From Larix kaempferi (Eukaryota > Streptophyta > Pinopsida > Pinales > Pinaceae), in contig BSBM01000753.1 in assembly GCA_027924585.1 (NCBI GenBank), forward strand, positions 19,761,501 through 19,825,500: a stretch of DNA of 64,000 bases, read 5' to 3'. The notes under the pieces are model-generated. The model worked only from the letters and a program-made list of their open reading frames with translations. It did not search any database and was not told the origin of the DNA. A program made the translations under genes and the position numbers. Shown here in pieces: positions 29,936 to 40,457 of the stretch (position 1 is its first letter; each line of letters begins with the position of its first letter).

Positions 29936-32022
29936 CCCTGCTCACTTTTTCATATTCGTGATCTCAACCATTTTTGAGGTCACGTGTCACTTGTATATTT
30001 CAGTTGATTTGATACACATAGTATTTTTCCCCCACGGGTCATCATTTCTCCCCACCACTGCATCCTTCGCTTGGTGGGATTACCTTTATTTGTAGCCATT
30101 TTTTAACCTAGTTCTTTCCTTTAACCATTCCGGAGTCCTTATGACCTCCGTTCTTCGCACCATTTGCGCTGTCGGATTCATTTTTCCGAGCCCGTGATGA
30201 TGCTTGAGATCATTTCTCGCTCTCACCTTTAGATTTTTTGGGCATTTTTTCCACGCCCCCTTGTTACCTCGGTTTGCGTGCCACATCGGCCGTTCTCCGT
30301 TTCTGACAATCCTTATGTCACCAGATCCAGTTTTCCGCACAGATGACGATGCTTGAGACCTTTCCTCACCCTCATCAATCCATTTTTGTTCGGTATAAGT
30401 TTAACCCTTTTTCGGGCCGAGCAACCCCTTTTACGAAAAAGGCACTTAGGGAGTTTCTGTTAAGCTCTTTTTTGACTCCTAAAACAATGAAAAGATCGCC
30501 GAGCAATCTTGCTTCCTTTCATGCTCGCTAAACGTATCTGAAAGGGCATCTACCTGGTATAAGTTTACCCCTTTTCAGGACCTTGTAGACTAATTACGAA
30601 AAAGGTATACTCTAGTCACATTGGCTAGAAGAGTTCTCCATTCGCATCATTTTATGCTTTTTCGGGCCTGGGAGACTAAACTTACGAAAAAGAAACACCA
30701 ATAGAGTCCACTTACCGTTTTCAGACTCTCTAAACATGAAAGCAACCATGAGCATGCGCCGTCCTGGGCTCACAAAATCCACAGGACCGTACCATTTCAG
30801 AGCACACTTTTATCCCTTCTTGGATCTCATTAAAACCACGAAGAAGGAATCAATGGTGCCTCTTGGCGCTACAACACAACATGTCTACACAGAGCAGCTT
30901 CCCCATTTTGGTCGCCTTTGTTCAGAGTATTCTGCAGTATGTCACCCTGAAACTCCCTCGACAGCTACCATCAGCTGCACCCCCCCAGAGTCAGTACATA
31001 CCCTTCAGTCCCTAAAAGATGATCCCCACACCTACAAGTTAGTTCCCTACGCTGCCAGGCCAACCATGTCATCATACTCTGAACAAAGGAAGTTTGAGTC
31101 TACCATTTTTTGACCCAGTTATTTCCCATCCCCACAAGTATGTCAGTCCTACCAGCAATACTACATCACTTCAGTTCTACACCTCGTGCTCCTATCAAGG
31201 AAACATCATTGCCTTGTTAGTTGCTGGTCTCCCTCTGTCGACGACAACCATATTGATTCCAGAGGGTAGACCTAGAGGTCCCTGTGTCTTGGACTCATTA
31301 CCATTTATGATGAGTGCCTACGAATCATTTCGAGAGGAATCCTCAGTGCCTCTCCGAATGATTGTTTCTCACATGCTCGACTTCAACACCTTGATCGCAT
31401 CGTTGAGACTCGCACAGGGTATTGGTCCGTTCAGTTATTATTCGAAGACCTCGGATACCTCCTGACTCCTCCACATTTGAGAGTCTTCCTACGGATAACA
31501 CCAGTTACACTTTTTCTATAGATATCCGGGCTGCGCATGGGGACAGTATTCAGATTTACCCAGGTTTCATACTCCCATGAGTATACAGTTACAATACTCC
31601 CTAGAGATGGCTCACAGTCATTGAGTCCATACAAATGTTGGACACCTTCAGTTTCAGCAGTTCAACAGTTATTCCAGTGTATCAGTTATTGAGATCAGCC
31701 ATGATCATGAGTATATCCCACAATCATGTCCCCTCTGGACCATTCTGATGTACCAGTATATTTCTTTACGTATTAGATCCCCCTTCTTGGGACTAATTGT
31801 TTTGTATATGTCTTGATACGAGCATGGGAATGCCCGCCTCGTCCTTTATCAGAGATTATACCTCATTCATATTGAGGCAATGTAATATTTTTTGTTTTTG
31901 CAGCTTCCAAGGGCCGTGGCTCCAGTCTCCAACCGGTCTCTTCTCTCCCCTAAAACCCAGAAAAAGGACAAAAGAACTATGATGTCTATCGGCCATACGA
32001 TGAGCTCCTGCCCTCACACATC
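29936..32022 (+). other. 3' non-coding region of gypsy G1
   Basis: About 2.1 kb without a frame above 125 codons that I trust. Two frames (30736-31113 and 31094-31465) overlap out of phase and resemble nothing known. There is a repeated GA(T/C)GATGCTTGAGA piece at about 30197 and 30346, and a set of hairpins at 30400-30692. In Tat-like elements this zone may hold extra genes; here none is evident. Confidence 0.6.
30394..30692 (+). repeat. Three repeated hairpins in G1 3' region
   Basis: CCTTTTTCG at 30406-30414 pairs with CGAAAAAGG at 30434-30442; CTTTTTCG at 30657-30664 pairs with CGAAAAAG at 30685-30692; a weaker copy lies at about 30569-30605. The first two are each preceded by GGTATAAGTTTA. 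The right arms share TTACGAAAAAG. Confidence 0.7.
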
Positions 32023-32031
32023 AGGGGGCAA
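32023..32031 (+). promoter_or_regulatory. Polypurine tract of gypsy G1
   Basis: AGGGGGCAA just before TC and the 3' LTR start at 32034; the expected plus-strand primer site. Confidence 0.75.
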
Positions 32032-32033
32032 TC

Positions 32034-32758
32034 TGTTAACACCTAAAAAGTGCTCACTAGCTCATTCCCTTACTCACATGACCCATTTGTCCACTTTTCC
32101 ACCATCTGAGCCTCTGAAACCAACAAAAGGTCACCAAAAGACCTTAGTACACCCCTTTTTCCATTAAAAAAGATTATTTTTCCAAGAAAATCATAAAAAA
32201 CCCTCAAAAAGGGTCCAAATTCCCAAAAATATTAAAAAGGGAATTAAAATATTATTTTTATTCAAAAAAGGAAAAAGGAGGGAAAATTACCTAAACCATG
32301 TTGGTCAATACTATTGGTTTCCACAAAACCACAAATGGTATTCCTCACCACCAAAACCTATAAAAAGGTGGTAGGGGCTCCTCATTTCAGATCCTTCCAT
32401 TATCTCATCCTTATGCTGCTGAAATCTCCCCTGAGCACTTTTAGCCATTGAAGCAACCTTGGAGAAAGAGACCTATTGGAGTTTGGAGCTACTCATCTTG
32501 GGAGTTGCTCAACATCAACCTTCACCATTGAAGGTAATATCGCAAGCACTTGCTTGCCTCCCACTTTTGAATACAAAAAATTATTTATTATGTTTCTTGT
32601 TCTTGATTTTGAAATGTTTACATTATTTGCTTAGATTCTTGTTTAGATCCATGAAAAGTATTGTTTATTTAGTTTATTGTTTTTATTTCTATTGAAACTG
32701 CTACTACTAGTTAGTAGGTGCCCATAGCACTAAGCTTGGTTGCAAAACCGAGCCAACA
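32034..32758 (+). repeat. 3' LTR of gypsy G1
   Basis: 725 bp, same ends as the 5' LTR. By eye it differs from it only in A to G in ATGCT(A/G)CTGAAATC, A to C in GTTG(A/C)TCAAC and C to G in CTTTT(C/G)AATAC. Confidence 0.95.
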
Positions 32759-32763
32759 GTGCC
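32759..32763. repeat. Right 5-bp target duplication of gypsy G1
   Basis: GTGCC, matching 22432-22436. Confidence 0.95.
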
Positions 32764-33190
32764 TTCCAACTAAAACTTCATACCTCCAATCCCCACAATC
32801 TCGCAATTTGGCACCAATTTTTTCTTACCAAGGAAAGTGGGTTTATAGAACTAGAGTTGGATCAAAATGGGATTTGATTCAAAAGATCATGAGAGTTTTG
32901 CCATGTTTTCCATTTTCCTTACAAACCAAATAAATCCAAGTAGAAGCGGAGAGGGAGAGAATGGTTGAACAAACAAATAACAAGGACAACAGGGAATAAT
33001 GAACAACCCCCCACTTTTAAAATGACACAGTACAATGCTCTAACCCGCCATCAGTTAAGTCGAGACCTCAATAAGAAAATGGAGACTTTTTACCTATGGG
33101 ATTATGAAGAAAAAAGGTGAGGGCCTTCCAACTAAAACCTCTTACCACCCATTCTCGCAATCTAAGCACTAATCCCTATTCCCTAAGGGG
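32764..33190. repeat. Host tandem repeat, continuation and second copy
   Basis: 32764-32810 completes the copy interrupted at 22436. A second copy, with about 130 bp of extra internal sequence, spans 32812-33180 and again shows GCCTTCCAACTAAAAC near 33123. No coding content seen. Confidence 0.7.
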
Positions 33191-36100
33191 AATAGTAAAA
33201 AATAAGGAAAAGGAGTAACAAATTTATAACATGAGATTATCACTTCAAGGCCAAAGGAATGGATACAACGCAGAAACTTGTTGTTTGAGCAATCAAAGGC
33301 CACATCAATAAATTTCAAATACTCACACAACCAAAGATGTTGTGCAAGTAAATAGAATTCCCATACATAGCTTTACAACATGGGGAAATAATTATGTAAA
33401 GAAATTTCCATGTTCCCACAATGGAGAATAAGTGATACCGTAGACTACTAGGAATAACAACCCAACATGGGTATTTGTCAATTTTCATTCTTCTAAGCTA
33501 ATGTCTTACAATGTGTTTGTTTAATTGTGAACTCCACATATATTTGATAGTGACTATATTTGGTTCCACTAAGTTGAATCTTGTTTGACTAAGATGTGGC
33601 TTCTATTTTGAGTTTGACAAGTGGACTTTTAATTTTTTACAAGTAAGAGGTTATCTCCATTCACTTACCAAGAACCAGAAAGTGCATTGTTTCAATAATT
33701 CTCCACACTATATGCTATGTGATGGTCTAGGGAAAGGTTCACGACCCCATAAGTAACTGGTACTAAATTAGGCCATAAATTTGAATCATAAACCATGGTG
33801 TGGGCCAAGATATCTATTACTAGTGTTACGGAGCTCAAAATTACCAACATATCCCACTTTTAGATGAAATATTCCCTCTATAGAGACTATGTGATGTCCC
33901 AAGGCCTTGTGCATCACTCGTGAGTCACAAAGGGAATTTTGACATCCTAAACATTTGGCTTTTAAACTTGAACCATGGCATGGATTGTGAGAACCATACA
34001 TGGTTTTCAGGACATACCTTTCCCTTTCAAGGTTCTTCAAATCTACCACGCCAATTGAATGGATCCCCTGGTTTGAGAGTTGTCCCCAGTGCTAGCTTCT
34101 ATGGTAAAGTCAGTTCCAGATCTGAATGTAGTTCGATCACCTGGTATGAAGGATCCCCTGGTTTGAGAGCCTCCCCAGAGTGTGATCGATGAAGGATACC
34201 AAGTGCTCATAGAACCAGTCTGTCCAAATTGTGCAAGATTGAACCAATTTATTAAAAAAATATCACAAAATGGATTAGCAGGAACCAATATTCCAAATGG
34301 CGCAGGATTCCTAAACATGATTTTGATTTTGATTTCATTCCCATGATGAAAAAGTTAATTAGACATTTAGTACAAGGCTAGGCACATCACATATCAAAAT
34401 ACATTTATATGGATTCACAAGAAAGCTACTAAATTCAATAAATTATTAAATACATTGTTTAATAAATAATTATGATTCCACTTTAGAACTGAGCAGAGCG
34501 ATGGAGGATGCGTCTAGTACATACGATTTTCGGGTCTCTTTAGGGTTTTTCTAGTGTTTTAGAAGTGCATGAATATTTTCTCCATTTAGTTGTGTTTATG
34601 TGGACGAATGGAGAAGTTGTTAGATGTGGAATGGGAGGCAGAGACTTGAGTCACCTGTCACAAAAAGGGGAAAACAATGAGAAGAAAGGGTGATGAAACG
34701 AAAATTACTAGCATGTTGAAATTGGCAGGAAATTTTTCATTTTTGGTGTTACAGACCTAAAAATTACCAACATATCCCACTTGTAGTTGAAATTAGATTC
34801 ACTCTTTAGAGATTATGTGATGTCGCAAGGCCTTAATCATCACTCAAGAGAAACAAACGGAATTGTTACATATAGGCTAGATATTTCTTATGTAGGTCAT
34901 ATGTAGTAGTCTAGGTTAACATGCATGGACCATCAACCCCATAGCAAATTAATATTGTATTAGGCCCTAAAATTAGTTTATAGGCCACGAGAACCGTCAT
35001 TAATGTTACACATATTGAAATGGCCACAATATCTCGCTTGTAAGGTAAATTAATTATGTGTAGGGCCCTACACATGGACCATGAATCATATAGTAAATTT
35101 ATTAACCATGGACCATTATTTAGGTTATGAGAACCACTATTGGTTTACATAACGTATAAATATTAAACCATGGTTGTCTTATTGGTTTACATAACCATGG
35201 ACAAACCAACAACAACAATGACATTGACGATGGTGACAATGATGATCATGATGACCTCACATGTAGGCTAGAGATTCTTATGTGGTAATCTAGGTTAACA
35301 TGGATGGACCATCAACCCCATGGAAAATTAATATGGCATTAGACCCTAAATTTAGTTCACATGCCATAGTCCAGGCCACGAGAACCATCCTTTATGTTAC
35401 AAATATTGAAATGGCCACCATAAATAATGCCACTAATTAGACACTGACCTAACACAACCAACCCATGTAAATGACTCATGCACTTGGCACACTTGATCCA
35501 TGCAATGAATTCATGCACCTAGGAATATTCAACCTCTAACCCCCTCACCTCGTACCTAACCTTAACATCTAGCCCCAAACCGAATAACATGATAACTTAT
35601 AAACAACGTAACCACTAGTACCAACAAAACCAGAACCCCTTTCCCACTAACCCACTAGTCCCTTAGGTGCCTTGATTCTAATCCAAAAACTCCCCAAATC
35701 CTACCACATTATGAAATTGTAAAAAACATCCCCTTAAGCCAGTGTCCCTCTAACCCTAACCCACCACCCCCTAACCCAATCACCAACATGCCTACTGCAC
35801 CAAATAAACACACTAACACAATAAAGTTTGACCTTGAGTTATTTATAACCAAGGTTTTAGATCAAAGACTTTGACATCAAGGTTTGAATGATCACTGTAA
35901 TATGGGATTTTATCAAACCAAAACTAGTGCAAAAATAAACACAAGAACTTATACTATAAACAAAATATGCCCTATCTAGGGTATGTATGATGACTCAAGT
36001 CCCTATGCATGGCCCATGAGTTTCAAAATAAAGTTTTATTTCCCAAGAATCCACATTTTTCCCTAGACCATCACATAGGCTCCTAAAACCATCCACGACA

Positions 36101-36626
36101 TGGAAATACTAAAAAAATGTCAATGTGTTACTCGAAAGCTAAATATTTCTTTCCTATGGCCTATGTGGTGGTACAGAGAAATGCACATAGGTCACAAGAC
36201 CTTGAGGTAACAACCAGTCATTATAGACTAGATTTTGATCTAACACCATGGACACCATGGATTAGGCTTCAAGAACCATCCATGATGTTGTAAATATTGA
36301 AATGGCCAGCATAACCACTTGCAAGTTAAATAGTCCTTCTATAGGAATCATGTGGTGATTCCTACACATCACCACATGGCCCATTAGCCATAAAGGATAA
36401 TGTTATGGCACACGAGTTTGTATTTTGACCATGGATCATGGAAAGTTGGAGTGTGAGAACCATCTTTGATGTGAAAAACCTAGCATGACTGCCTCAATTG
36501 TAGAGCTCTAATGGAATATGGTGTTGAGTGATGATGCATGCCCTTCCTAACACTAAAATAGCTTGTGTGCACTTAGCTCCAATGTTTTGATGAGATGCAT
36601 TGTTGAACCCATGTGACACGCCTAAC
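33191..36626. repeat. Degenerate repeat domain without genes
   Basis: No gene recognised in 3.4 kb. Several pieces recur in diverged form: ATTACCAACATATCCCACTT at about 33830 and 34758; TTATGTGATGTC.CAAGGCCTT nearby in both; AGGTTAACATG(C/G)ATGGACCATCAACCCCAT at about 34912 and 35290; ATATTGAAATGGCCA(C/G) at about 35015, 35406 and 36294. They form an irregular tandem family of roughly 400-500 bp. GGATCCCCTGGTTTGAGAG is also repeated at about 34062 and 34149. Origin unknown; possibly the interior of a decayed element associated with the CACTA end at 37516. Confidence 0.6.
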
Positions 36627-37516
36627 CCATGTACATAAATGACTTTTAGGGGGTTTTCAAAAAACTTCCTTGAAAATTTCAATTCGCATGACTTTTAGGG
36701 GGGGTTCAATAAACCACCTCCAAAAGATCAATTCTCATTTCTTTTAAGGGGGGTTTCACAAAATCACCTCTAAACATTCAATTATCATGACTTTTAAGGG
36801 GGGTTTTAAACAACTGCCTCGAAATTTTTAATTTGCATGACTTTTAGGTGGGGAGTTCAACAAACTACCTCCAAAAGTTCAACTCTCGTGAGCTTTAAGG
36901 GGGGTTCCAAAAAAACTACCTCCAAAAGTTCAATTCTCATGACTTTTAGGGGGGTTTTTGACAAACCGCCCCCACAAGCTATGAGAATTGGGCTTTTAGG
37001 GGGGTTTTCAAACAACCGCCTCCAAAATTTTAATTCTCATGACTTTTAGGGGGGGTTTTGAAAAACTGCCCCCAAATGTTATGAGAATTGGGCTTTTAGG
37101 GGAGGTTTTCAAACAACCGTCTCCAAAAGTTCAATTCTCATGACTTTTAAGGGGGGTTCCAAAAAACCGCCTCCAAAAGTTCAATTCTCATGACTTTTAA
37201 GGGGGGGGTTCCAAAAAACCGCCTCCAAAAGTTCAATTCTCATGACTTTTAGGGGGGGTTTGACAAACCGCCCCCAAAAGTTATGAGAATTGGGATTTTA
37301 GGGGGGGGTTTTCCAAAAACTACCCCCAAAAGTCAAATTTCAGGACTTTTGGGGGTGGATTTAAAAACAAATCCGCCCCCAAAAGTCCAATTTCCATGAC
37401 TTTCAGGGGTTGTTTTAAAATACCACCTCCAAAGGTCTAAAAACATTTTTAGGAGGGGGGTTTACCAAGACCCCCACAAGCCAAAACTGCCCCTAAAGGG
37501 CTATTTTGTTGTAGTG
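36627..37516 (+). mobile_element. CACTA-type right end with 50-bp subterminal array
   Basis: The tip TTTTGTTGTAGTG at 37504-37516 is the reverse complement of CACTACAACAAAA. Upstream is an array of about 16 units with a period near 50 bp (GACTTTTAG or GGCTTTTAG at 36941, 36991, 37041, 37091, 37142, 37192, 37243 and onward). Each unit carries ACTTTTAGGGGGG and, opposite, CC(G/A)CC.CCAAAAGT, so it folds on itself; some units are flipped (ATGAGAATT against AATTCTCAT). Subterminal arrays of this kind bind transposase in CACTA elements. No left tip or transposase was found in this window. Confidence 0.75.
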
Positions 37517-38556
37517 GAAGTAGCTCTTCAACAAGAATTTGACACCAATGCTTGAGTGTCATGGAGAATTCTAAGGGACTCTTGGATCTTATTTTCATTC
37601 ATCTTTAAGGACCCTTCAAGAAAATGAGAATCTTGCAAATGAGCCTCCTCATCTTCTTCCTTCTTGCTTGGACCAACTTCATGAAGCTCAAGTGGTGATG
37701 TGGAAGTTGATCTTATTTCTTCTTCAACTACTACAAGGTCTTAATTTTCATGCTTAGGGGAATTTTGTCTTGCAGCAATACTGTAAAAAGTGATCTCTAT
37801 GTCACCAACATAGAGGTGTGATCACCCATCAGTAGGTACTCCTTCATAGTTCAAGCATCCATTAGTAGATGCACCTTGATTCACGTCCAAGGTAGAATGT
37901 GTCTCGACTTGATCTGCAATATTTTCAATAGGTTCTTCTTCATGCTCTTGTGATGTGTCTTCCTTTTGCTCCTTCAAGCAAGATGGTGCATTTTGCCCCT
38001 TGTTTTCCTTAGGATCAATTTTGTTGGAATCTCTTTTTGAAGAAAATCCAAAAACTCTCATCTAGTAGGAAATAGATCTATTCTCTGGAGGTTCAGATAT
38101 TTCATGGCTCTTTACAGTCATACAGACATGATTTCCTCTCCGAGGTATTTTACAGGAAGGGCATAAACCTTTCTTAACTAACTCCACATCTTCATTTTTG
38201 GGCCTATTTGCAAAAATTTGATCAGCATAGTACTCAAAATACATGGAATATTGTGTATCTTCTTTGTACAAATCAAGATATTCCTGATATTTTTTATATT
38301 GTTGGGGCAAGGTTTTATATGTTGCTCTCCAACATTGTAACTCATCCATAGCATTATCCTTTGGTGGTGTGACATACTCATATTTATCATACATATTTTC
38401 ATAATCATAATATTCATTCCTCCTTAAATTGTAAGAAGTGTTGCATGATGGAACCTCTTCCTAAAATAATTCACGTTCTGTTTCATATTGCTCATAAGCA
38501 TCTGCATATTCCTCATAATAATTGTACTCATAGGATTCCTCATAATAGTGAGACAT
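37517..38556 (-). pseudogene. Gag-like gene of L2, truncated
   Basis: Homologue of the 626-codon frame at 10534-12414, starting at the ATG at 38556. The N-terminus keeps the Tyr/Glu-rich style, and the block TLPQQYKKYQEYL ... NRPKNEDVELVKKGLCPSCK aligns closely with the intact copy. The CX2CX7HXC pattern is kept (CPSCKIPRRGNHVC). Stops near 38062 and 38460 and a frame change break it, and the CACTA end removes its C-terminus. Preservation of the Cys/His pattern despite decay is the main support for that motif being real. Confidence 0.8.
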
Positions 38557-38609
38557 GGCTGAAAATTATTATTCAATGGATGATATTAATTCATAGGTGC
38601 AACGACCAT

Positions 38610-38621
38610 GCTTTGATACCA
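38610..38621 (-). promoter_or_regulatory. Primer-binding site of L2
   Basis: Minus strand TGGTATCAAAGC, one base different from the copy at 12468-12479 and still initiator Met-tRNA-like; two bases separate it from the LTR. Confidence 0.85.
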
Positions 38622-38623
38622 CT

Positions 38624-40457
38624 TGTAAGGTCCCTTTTTCATTTTTTATAAAAATGCCCTATTTTTCACTTTTTTTCCAATTTCAACCATTAACTAGTTT
38701 TGATACCTAGGTCCAAATTTTGCCCCAAATGATCCCAAATATTTTGAGAAGGTATGTGACTGATGTTAGGAATTGAATATGATGTGCAGGGATGATGTAT
38801 GGCCACCAAAATACCTCTGCAAACTCTCCTAAGATTCTATACCAAGTATGCAATTTTACTAGTAAATTGGGGTTCAAATCCCCCTAGGGTAAGTATTGAA
38901 AATGGCTTCCCAAATGCCTCCCAAGACACTCGAATTTCTGAACAGAGGTAGGGGATGTATCAAGGAAATTATTAAGGTCCAAAATGCACCATTAATTAGT
39001 TATTAATTATGTTCCAAACCTCTCCCATAAAATAGAAAAAATCACTAATTCGACCCTTGGGGAAATGGCACCAAATCTTCTTCAAATGCAAATAAACTGA
39101 GTATAATGACTTCAAATGCTCAAGTACTGAATATGGAACTTGTAATAAACATCAATGGAAATACATTAATCACATATATATAAAAGAAGCATTCTTTTAT
39201 TCGAAATCATCATCATTATAATGGCATACATCAATGTAGTGGGAAAATGGACATTGTTTGCTCACTAATCTTCATTTTTACATACAACCACTTGGTATTT
39301 AAACCTGATAATTTTTGAGTATGAAGAATATAGTATATAATGCTTATTAAAATCATAAATACATCATGATAATATCTCCCAAGAAGTACAAGAGTTCACC
39401 CAAAACGCAATCCCTCAAGGAGCATGAATATGCCTTCAAAAATGGAAATGGTTGAGAGATGGTGCTGCACTAAAAAATACCTCAAGATTCCATGTAGATG
39501 GTACCTGAAAATAAAAATCCATTAAAGCTCCATGAAATACTTGAGTGGCCTCTCCAAAAACCAACTTGGATGGGAATCGTTCACCCTCGAAATTGGCTAA
39601 GGCAAGAAACTAGTCATCCACTAGCTCTCTCTTCACAAATGCAATTTTTCTCAAATAATCAAAAGCTGCTATTCTTCTTTGTTCATGAATTTTATAAAAT
39701 TATAATGCACTACAGGATAGAATTTCTTCCAAGAGACTCATGCCAACTCAAGTTGGGAAGAAATTCCAAAGAATGCCACTTGTACAACAATTCCTAGTCT
39801 CCCACTTCCACCAAATCACATGTGGAAGCATCTTAGCTTCCCTAACTCCCTTGAGTGCCCTCTTGGAGGCTATGTTTAGCCCTGACATGTAATATATGTC
39901 ATATATCATCCTTCAGGTCCGATTTGTGTCATAGGTGTCATACTATCTTCATCATTGTTGTCATAGAGCAAGGGAATATAGCCCAAGTGTCCCACTAGCT
40001 CCAAATTGCCTCTTCCTCTTCTATGGGAGTTACTCTTCCTCTATATTTAGACCTTGGATGATTCATACCATGAATAATACCTTTTGAACTCCCCCAAGTA
40101 TGTTACCATTCACCTTGAATTCGAATTGGTGAGAAAATGATGCCAAGTGTAGTGGGGAAATCTAGCCATATGTGGGTCCCACTTCCTCCATGTGTATTCA
40201 TGATCAAATGCCACTTTGATTTTCACTTGTATATATTTATTTAGCTCATTTATTAAATATTTATTCCATTCTAATGTTCAAACATCATTTATTATCGCCC
40301 TTATTCCAAATCCCAAAGCTTCCATCCCAAACCTAGGAAACTAGTAATTTTCCTCCTTGGCAATTATTTGACCTCTAGCATTAATTTGATAAAATCTCAT
40401 CAATATGGCCAATGGGATTAGGCCATTGTGACCCAATGCAAAATTTGGGACATGACA
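38624..40457 (-). repeat. 5' LTR of L2
   Basis: Begins TGTAAGGTCCC on the plus strand and ends GGGACATGACA. It aligns along its length with the 2,022-bp LTRs of L1 but is about 190 bp shorter and clearly diverged. Bases following it are TCCTT, which should be one half of its target duplication. Confidence 0.88.

Larger units (their letters stand above)
22437..32758 (+). mobile_element. Young Tat-like Ty3/gypsy element (G1) lacking RT and integrase
   Basis: A 10,322-bp element with 725-bp LTRs, 5-bp duplication GTGCC, a TGGCGACTCCG-type primer site and a G-rich polypurine tract. The LTRs differ at only about three positions by eye (roughly 0.4 percent), so insertion is recent. Order: LTR, long leader with a 33-bp tandem array, gag, Pro/Gln-rich nucleocapsid with a zinc knuckle, protease, two further knuckles, a short piece matching the segment that normally precedes reverse transcriptase, then 2.1 kb without long frames. 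No reverse transcriptase, RNase H or integrase motif was found. Primer site, gag and long untranslated regions suggest the Tat lineage; that placement is inference. Confidence 0.92.
37517..40457 (-). mobile_element. Element L2: older partial copy of the non-autonomous LTR element
   Basis: Same family and orientation as 7747-14502 but diverged. It holds the 5' LTR (38624-40457, 1,834 bp), the primer site and the first 1.1 kb of interior, homologous to 11414-12480. The rest of the interior and the other LTR should lie to the left but are replaced by the CACTA end at 37516. The first base after the CACTA tip corresponds to about 11414 in the intact element, so the transposon entered inside the gag-like gene. 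Confidence 0.88.

Noticed and set aside
36640-37450. Telomere-like G-rich repeats.
   Set aside because: The period is about 50 bp, not 7, units include both G-rich and C-rich arms, and the array ends in a CACTA tip.
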